Source of the DNA: Setomelanomma holmii
Lineage: Eukaryota; Ascomycota; Dothideomycetes; Pleosporales; Phaeosphaeriaceae
Reading direction: 5' to 3'
DNA length: 64,000 nucleotides
NCBI GenBank assembly: GCA_010015745.1
Contig: ML978222.1
Coordinates: forward strand, 62,001 to 126,000
Shown: positions 55,595 through 64,000 of the stretch, in pieces
Layout of the letters: each line of letters starts with the position of its first letter
How positions within the stretch are numbered: position 1 is the first letter of the stretch
Notes under the pieces: model-generated
Told to the model about the DNA's origin: nothing
The model's database searches: none
The model's input: only the letters and a program-made list of their open reading frames with translations
Translations under genes and position numbers: made by a program

Positions 55595-58500
55595 TTACAT
55601 TATCCTTTCTTTCCTCCATCGAATGGAGCAGATGTTCCCTCGAATGCTCTGCACCTTGTCCAAATTGATCTTGACGTTCACCAAGCTATCGTAGTTCTTC
55701 TGCGGTATACCTCGCCACGAGTTTGCAGCATTCCTAAATCCAACACGTCCAACACCAGCGCCCGCCAAGTATGTGAAGACCGCCGTGAAGGCATTCTCCG
55801 GGTTCTCGATCACGTCGTGGAGCGTCATATCCAGATCGCCCGCGGCGACGATCAAGCGCAGCAGACTTCGCCCGGCTGTAAGCCCTGCTGCGCTAGCGGC
55901 TTCGCCTGCGACGGGTATGAAGACGAGAAGACCTGTGATGAAGTTGAGGATGAACTCCTCACGCTCCTTCCTCTTGATCTCGTCAGCTTTTGCGACGATC
56001 TTCTCCATGCTGGCGATAGCTTCCTCGATAGAAACAGAGGGTAATGAGGTGGCATTGACCAGGTCCGCTAGCACGGTTTGCGCGTCAGTATTCGCTAAAG
56101 TACTGCACAACCTTGAAACGATCGAGCATGTCGTTGGCCTTGGGATAAGAGTCGCTAATAATCTTCTTAGGATTGTAGATCTCGACTGTGTCGCTATTGG
56201 GAAGCGGATAGTTGTAAAAGAAGTTGTCATGCTCTGCGATGCATTGCAAAACATCTTTGCCGGCGTACTGGTAACCGTTGTTTGTCCTCATGTGTCCCTT
56301 ATCGAACCGAAATCATGCCTCGTCAATCCCCCACGTCTCTGACAGGTCACTGTGCCCTCCTTGTCCCCATCGTCTTCTTCATTGCTTCCGCTGCAGATTG
56401 TTCAAGGCTTGTCAAGCTTTTCAATGCTCGTCATGCTACTTACGCGACAAATTTCTGCAAGTCCACAGCCCAGTCCGTAGTACCCGCGAAGTTGTAAGAA
56501 TCGTAGAAGACTGATCGGTTCTTTCTTCATGTCGTCGTGCATGCACGCCACCCACTCGGTGTCATTGTAGACCATGATGTTAGAGTCCTCTGCCGTCCAT
56601 TGCTTATTGACGATGCCGCTCTTGATAATTTCCGCAATCTCGGAATTAGAGGTAAATCATCCAGTATCGCTACATTGCCCTTTGTTCGCATTGGATACCC
56701 GAGTTGAACCAGTGAACTTGCACCCTTCTGAGTCGCAACCAGCCTGAGCCATCTGGAAGGACCGGCCATAGCTGGCAACACCTACGACGACTTTATTGGA
56801 GGGAGCGCCAGCTTTGGTGACCATAGATAGCGCATCCGTGGTCTCCGTCTCGTTGACATGTGATCTCAGGCAATTGCCAGTCTCGCAGCCGGGAGAAATC
56901 CATTTGTGGCCGTAATCCCACTGACCGTGCAGGTCGTATGTCATATAAATAATGTAGTCGAAGCTCTGAGCCATCTGCTTGATAGGGAGTGATTCAAGGT
57001 ACCTGTTGGGAGGGCTATAGCACTAGTGCTGAAAGGAAATAACTGTAACTAGGAATGCATTCTGTTCGATTGTTGTTGTTGTTATTAGGAGAGGACTATG
57101 GAAGAGGCAGGCTCAGGGGTCTGGTCTGAGCGCTGCTCAGACGCAGTGCTGCGATCAGTGCGCCTGATCGTGTGACTGACATGTCGACGATATCTATGAT
57201 CCGACAGTACCAGTAGGATGCCGGTGCTGCGAACGAAACCTTCTTAGACGAGCCGTCTGATGATTTAAGGCTCGAAAGAAGCCTGTGGTAGTTTACATCA
57301 TTCACGAAATCGTCGCTGGGAATATCTGGAATGTCGGGGCTTAGTCATCCCCATGTCAGCTCTTCCAATGTCAATGAATGAGAGGAAATGGCGACTTACG
57401 CGAGGGTATTCCCAGTCGAGATCTATGCCGTCGAGGCCATCTTCATTTATGAACGAGATGAGATTATTCTTGAACGTTTCACGATTGGCAGGCAACGCGG
57501 CCTCGCGAAGAATAGAAAACGTTCCAGGTTCGGTGCTGAATGCCTAACCTCCAAGCGAGACAATTTTCTTGACTCCCGTTATGCCCTTGAAGACTTCGAA
57601 TTGCTCCGTGACGGACGAATCGGTGATCTCCACTTTGTAGTCGCCTTTCGTCACATTTGCAAAGGCGAAGTGCATGTGTGTGTAGCGCTTGTGTCGATTT
57701 GGTCGACAGACATCGTCAGACATTTGCGGGCAAGAATCCAAGACTCGAAGTACGCTACCTACATCTTGCTCGCCGGTACCGATCCCTTGACAATGTCTCG
57801 ACCGCAATTGCTGATGCATCCGTTCTTTTTTGGCGCTGGTGTGCCAGGCGCTCCAGTCTCAGACTTCCAAATCACGCAAAAGTCGTCTGTCATGCCACAT
57901 TGGCCCCAAATATTGCAGCAAACGTTGAGAGGACAAGGATTGAGCGTAGACAAGTCGGTGCCAGCCGTAGGTTGCACTGTGCCATTCATCATGGGTCCAC
58001 ATACGGCGTCGGAACGTTGGCAGGTATTGGTGGGCCTCCTGTGCTCACGCACATCTTATAATCAGAAAAGAGCCGCTTGCAGCCATTCCAGCCCCACGTC
58101 TTCTCGTTCAAATTCTCGAGGTCGTCCAGACACAGGTCTCGGGAAGCCGCGATCACGGCGCAGCTGTCGTCTTTCTTGGTTGTGTACACAGCGCAATGTC
58201 CGTTAGAGTCAGGCTTGGGCTTCATGTCTGGCATCTTGCCGTTTAAACAGCACACCGGCTGACCTGGGGCCAGGGATGAACAAAGATTCGTCTTGGTATT
58301 GACTTTCATGAAATCTGCTGCACTGATACCACACTTAGACGCGAGCGTGGCACATGTGTCACCGCTCACGACGGCTCTGAAGAAAAGATTCAGCAAGATG
58401 TACCAATGATTATCACTGTCGAGTGTACTGACCTAGTCTTGCAAGTTCCATCTGAGTTTCCGGAGGGTAGAGTGCTTGGCAATGTATCACTACTGCAGCA

Positions 58501-59606
58501 GACCTTTTTGTCTTTGACAAGAGTAGTGCAAAGGTTGGCACGATTGTACTTCACTAGATTAGACTGGCTGATGCCGCACCTATTCGCTACCGCCCAACAA
58601 CCATCACCTGATTGAACGGAGGTTGTCTTACAACCAGCTCTAATAGTATGACGAGATCTTGCCTCGGAATGCATGGGAAATGTGCTGTTGGACTCCATTG
58701 TTGTGTTTGCTACGTTGCTGGACGTTCCATTGACTGGAATGGGAACGCGCAGCGTAACCTGCATCCATTTCTTGCCGGCATTTGCTTGGGAAACACGATC
58801 TCTGTCGGATTAAATTCTGACAGCTTCTCTCATAGTAGCTAGGCTTTTGGCGCTGGTAGCAATGATTCCAATGCTACAATCTGCGCCGCGGTGATCAGCT
58901 CCACATAGTTGGCCAACGGTGGTTCTGAAACGGCGTTGACCTGTGCGTAGGTCAAGAACTTCTTCAAAACGTCGGAGGTAAGTCCATGCTGATGAATCTC
59001 GGCCCCAGCGTACAGACCTATGACGGATGACTGGGAATATGCCAATTTCATGGCGTTGTTCGTGTAAGATGGTTGTTGTATGGTATGATGATTGGCGATC
59101 TGCTTACCGGCGGACAGGAGATGGTCAACTGAGAAGCCATCGTTGTTGTCGAAGTTAGGCATGTGTAGATACACAGAAGCAACTTCCAGAACTTGATTGG
59201 CCGTAGTACATAGAGATGCTTTTCCTTGATCGGGAACAAACGTGGCCTCCATTCCGGACTCGTAGTCCGCTGAGCATGCTCTGACTATCTTCAGGGTACT
59301 CTCGTCTTCCCTGACTGCCGTTCGAACGGCCATCTTGAGGAGCATCGTCTCGTTACACAAGGCCAATCTTCCGGCATCAGGGTACAAGAACCAGTCCGCG
59401 CTGGAGCTTCCGTTGCGCGATCCCGGGCATGATGTGGGGCAGGCTTTGAGTGCCTCCGGAGAGACTCGCTTGGCTGCTGCTAGCCATTCGTCGAGGTCGT
59501 CTGTGTCACTTTCCGCTCGGCGTAAGTTATCAAAGTGAGAATCGGAAGCAACAGTACCGACAGCTAGCAAAAGGTATGAAAGTAGTGAAAGATGATATGA
59601 CTTCAT
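55595..59606 (-). pseudogene. LysM/CBM18/GH18 chitinase gene (killer-toxin-like C-terminus), heavily disabled
   Basis: The start at ATG 59606 gives a signal peptide (LSLLSYLLLAVGTVAS). Domains in order are a Cys-containing N-terminal region, two LysM-like modules (SGDGCWAVANRCGIS; SGDTCATLASKCGIS), a chitin-binding module (CPLNVCCNIWGQCG), the GH18 barrel with its catalytic DGIDLDWEYP motif intact and YMTYDLHGQWDYG, then the alanine/glycine-rich hydrophobic C-terminal region (FIPVAGEAASAAG, TYLAGAGVGRVGF). Real introns are at 58377-58432, 57340-57399, 57003-57210 and probably 56391-56443. In-frame stops occur at 58810-58812, 57759-57761, 57544-57546 and 56657-56659. Frame changes occur near 58900, 58005, 57687, 56525 and 56090. 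The architecture is the fungal subgroup C chitinase type, secreted and linked to cell-wall attack on other fungi. This copy cannot make the full protein. Confidence 0.8.
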
Positions 59607-59883
59607 ATCTGCCGTGTATTGCTTGAGCAGGCAAGCAGCCTAAAACGAGTAATGCCCCTGCAACAATGAATGAAGATGCAGAGGGCGCAAGAGTGATACA
59701 GAAGAGGGAGTCAAATCAAAAAGGTCACGCAAGTGGTAAACGACACTTACAAGAACAAGAGGAACAACGACAACAAGTACATGTTGGAAAATTTGGACGA
59801 AAGTGTCAAGAAAATTACCGTTACGTGCTGCGGACCATGCCAAACATCTCATCGACGATGCAAGAGCAGGACTCGGTAGTACC

Positions 59884-60111
59884 ATGACGAGAAAGACACA
59901 AGATTTGGGGGATAACACTACCTCCAGAACTGGCGAGAGATGGGAGACGGTGGACTGGAACGAGACCCGGCAGCAAGCCGTGAAAGACGGTGTGGCTGAT
60001 CCCGATCAGAAAATCAAGGATTTCCTTAATGATCATTATGGCGCTTCTGGCTCAAAAAGTGCTAGTGAACACATCTCAATTACTCGGTCTTATCGGAATT
60101 ACAGCTGTTGA
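59884..60111 (+). CDS. Small hydrophilic hypothetical ORF, 75 aa
   Basis: ATG 59884 opens 75 codons rich in Asp, Lys, Thr and Arg, with an amphipathic-looking middle (WETVDWNETRQQAVKDGVAD). The frame is open further upstream without an ATG, so it could be a last exon. It lies in the gap between the chitinase and the 2EXR gene, and its end overlaps the antisense 3' end of the 2EXR gene by 32 bp. I do not recognise it. Confidence 0.2.
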   Translation: MTRKTQDLGDNTTSRTGERWETVDWNETRQQAVKDGVADPDQKIKDFLNDHYGASGSKSASEHISITRSYRNYSC

Positions 60112-60943
60112 ATTCGGGCATGAGTGTTAGCCAGCTACATATTTCTATGGCATCCTTCGAGATGTGTCGTGTCATTCCACCCTGAAGTTGCCGCCTGTGC
60201 CGTGGAGGCAAAGATTTAAAAAGAAAAAAGAAAAAGAAAAATCGTTGAAGCCAATCTATGGGCTGACCATTGCGGAGCAGCATTTCTTCACCTGGATTCT
60301 CTTCTCTGTATCTTGCTTCGACCACTCGATCATACTTCTCCTCCAAATCCATCAAGTTCATCACCTCAACCATTGATCGAATCGACAATGAAGACGTTCT
60401 CCTCCCCACAAGGGCAATTGTGTTCCTGCGATGCCCCGTGCCAGACTCGTGCCAGACTTCGAAATCATGGTCGTCAGGCAGGTCTACATGAATCTCCTTC
60501 GTGCTAACGAAGGTATTAATGTCTTCCGCCTCGGTGCGGCACCAGACGTCGCCTGTATTGTCGCGCTCGAATCTCAATCGCTTTATCAAGTGCGTGACCG
60601 ACTTAACGCGATCAAAATCGGTCCATCCTATGGATATCATGTCGATGTCGATGTTCAGCCAGACATAACGCCGTTCTGAATCCTTCGGAGCGCCATTAGC
60701 GATAGCTAGATTGGAGAAGGTCCCGTGGTAAAGTCTCCCATACCTAGCTTCTCGGCATGTCTGTAGTGGACCTGGTACCGGCGTGGGTGAAGATAGGAAG
60801 GGTCCGTACGATGAGTGCGGCACAGTTGTGGTGTCTTTCTTGAAACGGATCTGGACGTCGACGATGCGAGGCTCGATTGTCATTTCCCATATCCGAGCTC
60901 GGAGCTCTGCAGGCAGTCGAGGAAACGGGTGAAATGTGACCAT
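60080..60943 (-). CDS. 2EXR domain protein, 287 aa
   Basis: Single exon from ATG 60943. The N-terminus FHPFPRLPAELRARIWEM followed by IEPRIVDVQ is the hallmark of the fungal 2EXR family (PF20150), a very expanded family of unknown function. The next conserved block is LQTCREARYG with YVWLNIDIDMISIG, also as expected. Near residue 235 the frame runs into six phenylalanines (codons from a T-rich tract at about 60221-60242) and then an Arg/Gln-rich tail with no family similarity. The tract could be the pyrimidine-rich end of an intron, so the last 50 residues are uncertain. The N-terminal 230 residues are solid. Confidence 0.75.
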   Translation of the reverse strand: MVTFHPFPRLPAELRARIWEMTIEPRIVDVQIRFKKDTTTVPHSSYGPFLSSPTPVPGPLQTCREARYGRLYHGTFSNLAIANGAPKDSERRYVWLNIDIDMISIGWTDFDRVKSVTHLIKRLRFERDNTGDVWCRTEAEDINTFVSTKEIHVDLPDDHDFEVWHESGTGHRRNTIALVGRRTSSLSIRSMVEVMNLMDLEEKYDRVVEARYREENPGEEMLLRNGQPIDWLQRFFFFFFLFKSLPPRHRRQLQGGMTRHISKDAIEICSWLTLMPEFNSCNSDKTE

Positions 60944-61582
60944 GTTGCAACGGAATTACGGAGTGTTAGTGGCAATACCTCGGTTGTGCGCGGTGTGAAT
61001 GAGTCAAAATAACAGAAAGCAACAGAACGGGAAGAAATCAAGTGATCAACTTGTACCTGTATGGAACTAGCCCAAATGCAGGGACTTCGGATGAGGTGAA
61101 GCTACGACCGGGAACCATGCAGGGGACATACTGGCGACACGCCAGGCAGACCGTGCTAGTGGCCGTTCTGGTGCTTCGGGCGCGAAGGCTTGGCAACGTG
61201 CCTAAGCGTATGGTCCGTCCGGGCCAGATCGACTTCACACCTCAATAACACCTTTTGGTGTACCTCCGGTGTTGTCGATGAGCCAGTCACGCAGGCACAG
61301 ACCCATACTACACGCGACCTTGTGCAGAAGGCGGTTGACATGTCCCCAAGCACCCTTTCGCCTTTGGCCGGGGTCGATCCTGGTATTGGGGCTGATAGTT
61401 ATTCGCGGACATGAAGTTTCTCTAATCTCTCCAGACTCGAGGACTTGTTCTCTTTGAGCTCTACCACAAAGTATACTCGGCAGCCCCTCGCCCGAATCGT
61501 TGCTCTCCTTAGCAGCGGACATCTCCCTCTCTCGATCTTCTCGTCAACTGCAACCCTCACTCGTGTTGCACCAGCCTTTACA
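60944..61582. other. Divergent spacer
   Basis: Between the 2EXR start codon (minus) and the LysM-WSC start codon (plus). It holds both promoters; no gene is supported. Confidence 0.4.
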
Positions 61583-62097
61583 ATGAAGTCGTCCTCCTTT
61601 GCCTTTTTCATCGCGCTCGTTCGCCAGGTCGCTCTGTCCCGCTTTCCAGAACTTCAACTGGATCCGGAAACCGCCAAAGATTGTGTTGAATGGTACAACA
61701 ATGGCGACGGAGAATCGTGCGAGTATGTGCGCGATTACTTTGGAATCATTCCTGAGCAGTTCCATCGATGGAACCCGTCGCTTGGTCTCGACTGCAAGCC
61801 ATGGGACTATCAATCATACTGCATTGTCACGCAGGAAAGACTAGACAATACACCAAACTCTCAACTTCGTCCTCGAAAGTACCTACTAGTACGAGTAGCG
61901 CGCCCACATTAGGGCCATCTCCCACGACCTGGACCGATAAAGGCTGCTTTGTGGAGGATCCGAAGATGCCAATTCTCGACCAAAACATGAGCCCTAACGG
62001 AGACGCATCCTTGACTGTCCCGAAATGCAAGAACAGTTGTTACCGCCGCGCTTACGAGTTCGTTGGTCCCCTACCAGTAGCACCAGTGTCAAGATAG
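61583..62097 (+). pseudogene. LysM-WSC secreted protein gene, frameshifted and truncated in the WSC domain
   Basis: ATG 61583 starts a probable signal peptide (SFAFFIALVRQVALSRF). A LysM-like module follows, with DCVEWYNNGDGESCEYVRDY and FHRWNPSLGLDC. The frame changes near 61831-61845 with no intron. It resumes as a Ser/Thr-rich linker and the start of a WSC domain (TWTDKGCFVEDP...GDASLTVPKCKNSCYRRAYEF). After that Phe the domain stops: the downstream sequence to 62097 does not continue the expected cysteine pattern (no CWCG motif). An intact relative would be a secreted chitin-binding protein. Located 2 kb from the chitinase pseudogene. Confidence 0.65.
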
Positions 62098-63027
62098 CCA
62101 CCGTGAGCAAGACAACTGGCGCAAAAAGGAACGTGGTCATGTTGTGGAAGGACTAATGATTCGGTGATCGGCTTTTTTTTTGGTTGTCATTGGTATGGAG
62201 TACAATCGAGTGGTCGAGGTTCTTCGTGTAGATATACTAGAGACGATGTACACCTGTATAGCCGTTCTAAACTTGCGTCAGTTGCGAATATCAGTTCAGG
62301 TTACACGAAGCAGTCAAAATGGCCCATGACGAGGACTCACTGAGTCGCGTCGATCAGCGATACTTCGCAACGTGCAAGGCTCAAACTTTCTATAATGCCA
62401 GCAATTTCATCAATGAGTACACCTGCACTGTCTTTTCCCGCACGTTGCAACTGCAGTTGAGTTATAGGTATCTGCCCTGTCAGCTCGCTTGGATTCGAGA
62501 TTAACCAGGTAGACTAGTACTTACTGTGCCACGGCCTTACAGAGCCTTCTCTCCAGAACAACACAATCCCACTCTAACCAAGAGCCTATGCTATGTAGCA
62601 TTCAGGGGTAAAGAAGATTGTTGTTCCCTATAATCTCCTTTTTCAATCCCAGAATCAGCAATTGATGGTGTCGGGCCTTAGTCTAGGTACCGTGCCGCAC
62701 ACTTGGATGCATGTATCTACGCAAAATGCCACATGGGTCGGACAGTCCGAGATACGCTGGTATTTATCCTTCTGGTAGTCAGCCTTCTGTACACCTGCCA
62801 TATTGAGACTATCCCGAAGTCCGACCGAGTCTGTATCGTTGTCGCGATCAATAGTGCCGGGCACCAGTTTGGCTCAGCCTTTCTTCCAGCTTAGCCGCAA
62901 AGCGTAGACTCCGACAAGTCGCTCGAAGGAACAAATCCAGATGCATGATCATGTGTCTAGTCTATCGTTCCAGAATTCCGTTAGACTGGGCGATTGTAAG
63001 GCCTGCCACGAAGGAAGACTAGAGTGA
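62098..63027. other. Spacer inside the LysM cluster
   Basis: No supported gene. Short frames at 62319-62504 and 62703-62894 (the latter with a hydrophobic run LVFILLVVSLLY) could be remnants of LysM gene 5' exons, but nothing links them by splice signals. Confidence 0.35.
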
Positions 63028-63636
63028 TCCAGATCGAGTACCACGAAATACTGCAGTTGGTGGGCCGATCTTACAACGGCCACTACCTGCGATGCGTTTC
63101 TGAGTGAGAACTACGTCGCTCTTGGTGACTTCCGTCGTTGGGTAATATCATTACCCAAGTCCTCCGCGTGCGGTTCAAAATACTCACAAAGATGACAGAA
63201 TCCTTCGATTACAGCGGGCTGTGGCAACTTGATCGTCGGCAAGTCGTACTGCTTCGAGGCTATCGGTGAGCCACTGCCGGCACCAGGTACGACCACACAA
63301 GCACCATCGACGTCCTCATCGGCAACACCAATCGTCTCAACGTCTTCAAAACCGGTCGTGATCTCATCAATCACGCCCACCACTTCTGTCAAGTCTAGTG
63401 CGACTGTCAGCACTACAACCACGAGCGCTGGGAACGGGGTTACCAATCCTCAGCCCACCCAACCTAGAATGGTCAGCAACTGCAATAAGTTCCACTGGAT
63501 AGCCAAGGGTGTTGTTTGCAGCCAAGTGATCAGCTACGAGAAGATCACGCTGGCCGACTTCGTCAAGTGGAACAATGGAGTCGGGTCGGATTGCAAGAGT
63601 ATGTGGGCCATGTCGTATGTCTGCGTTGGTGTCTGA
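63028..63636 (+). CDS. LysM domain protein, 5' end unresolved
   Basis: The frame opens at 63028 (after a TGA) and lacks an ATG, so earlier exons are missing or broken. An intron at 63142-63198 (57 nt, GTAATA...GATGACAG) joins ALGDFRRW to NPSITAGCG, completing one LysM-like module (CDAFLSENYVALGDFRRW to GKSYCFEA). A Ser/Thr/Pro-rich linker of about 65 residues follows. A second module then runs from SNCNKFHWIAKGVVC through LADFVKWNNGVGSDCKSMW to the end VCVGV at 63636. The layout matches secreted multi-LysM proteins that bind chitin and are often placed beside subgroup C chitinases. It reads cleanly from the intron to the stop. Confidence 0.6.
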
Positions 63637-64000
63637 AGTTTCCTTGGTGTGGCTACAAGCCGGTTCGAAGACATGAGGTGGACATATACCTTTGTATGCC
63701 TTCGGCAATTCCAAGTAGTAACGTGAAATAAGATTTTTGACCCGCAGTCAAAAGTTGCTAGCCGACGCGACCCAATCTGAGTTGGGCTCTTCCGTGCGTG
63801 GTGAGAGTATACAGGCCCCGTCCTCGCACCTGTTTGACCAATTGAGCTATGCCGTGTCGCAATTCTCCAGCCTAGCTACAAGCTGCAACGCGTCGCGCGG
63901 TGCATGCGTGGAAGAGCACCTCTCTCTAAACAGCAGCACATCTGAGCACAGCTGAAGGGCAAAGGTGATAGAGGGTTCAGATACGAGGCTACGAAGAAGA
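63637..64000. other. Window end after the LysM gene
   Basis: No supported gene. A tRNA-A-box-like string on the minus strand near 63841-63852 is not backed by a B box (see the rejected list). Confidence 0.4.

Noticed and set aside
59640..59918. 92-codon hydrophobic minus-strand frame next to the chitinase
   Set aside because: No ATG start and overlaps the more plausible hydrophilic plus-strand frame; hydrophobicity is likely the antisense of a charged stretch.
62655..62864. Cys-containing 69-codon minus-strand frame, looked like a small secreted protein
   Set aside because: It starts with a non-ATG codon and has no signal peptide; the internal ATG gives a shorter frame with no supporting feature.
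63142..63198. In-frame TGA at 63193 in the LysM gene taken at first as a disabling stop
   Set aside because: A GT-AG intron of 57 nt removes it and joins FRRW to NPS exactly as the LysM pattern requires.
63780..63860. Minus-strand string with a tRNA A-box look (TAGCTCAATTGG)
   Set aside because: No matching B box, anticodon stem or acceptor pairing could be built in the following 80 bases; at best a decayed tRNA half.
1..64000. CRISPR arrays, bacterial operons, ribosome binding sites
   Set aside because: The window is eukaryotic; spliceosomal introns are frequent and no regularly spaced repeats were seen.

Overview
This window looks like nuclear DNA of a filamentous ascomycete, most likely a dothideomycete; the class is an inference and the order is not resolved. 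Genes are separate transcription units on both strands. They carry short introns (about 44-80 nt, GT-AG with CTRAY-like branch sites, and one GC-AG). Several families are specific to filamentous fungi: HET, Zn2Cys6 regulators, DUF3405, DUF726, 2EXR, and chitinases with LysM domains.

Layout. 0-3 kb: a small hypothetical gene and a DUF7580-like gene with two disablements. 3-6.9 kb: no convincing gene, two small repeats and a hAT-type MITE with an 8-bp target-site duplication. 6.9-20.1 kb: a largely intact gene block with a Zn2Cys6 regulator, a CYT-4-like mitochondrial exoribonuclease, the small subunit of molybdopterin synthase, a second Zn2Cys6 regulator and an SDR oxidoreductase. 20.7-38.6 kb: an accessory block containing three HET paralogues (one gutted, one intact, one frameshifted), two intact alpha/beta hydrolases, a large C2H2 zinc-finger protein gene with several lesions, a DUF726 gene with several lesions, and a P450 with one frameshift. 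39.3-55.4 kb: another intact block with a conserved small protein, a Tim17-like membrane protein, a short membrane ORF, cytosolic PheRS alpha, a DUF3405 protein, an SGNH hydrolase, a LicD-type protein and an NmrA-like protein. 55.6-64 kb: a chitin-related cluster with a LysM/CBM18/GH18 chitinase pseudogene, a 2EXR gene, a frameshifted LysM-WSC gene and a partial LysM gene.

The main theme is contrast. Housekeeping and regulatory genes read cleanly through correct splice sites, while conflict-related, defence-related and chitin-interaction genes carry stops and frameshifts. The long clean exons between them argue against a uniformly poor assembly, but raw reads were not available. I found no clearly new defence or biosynthetic system. 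The most interesting material is the HET paralogue series at different stages of decay, the degenerate chitinase-LysM neighbourhood and the hAT MITE.

Exon coordinates were worked out by eye from splice consensus and reading frame. Family names rest on recognised motifs, not on database searches.
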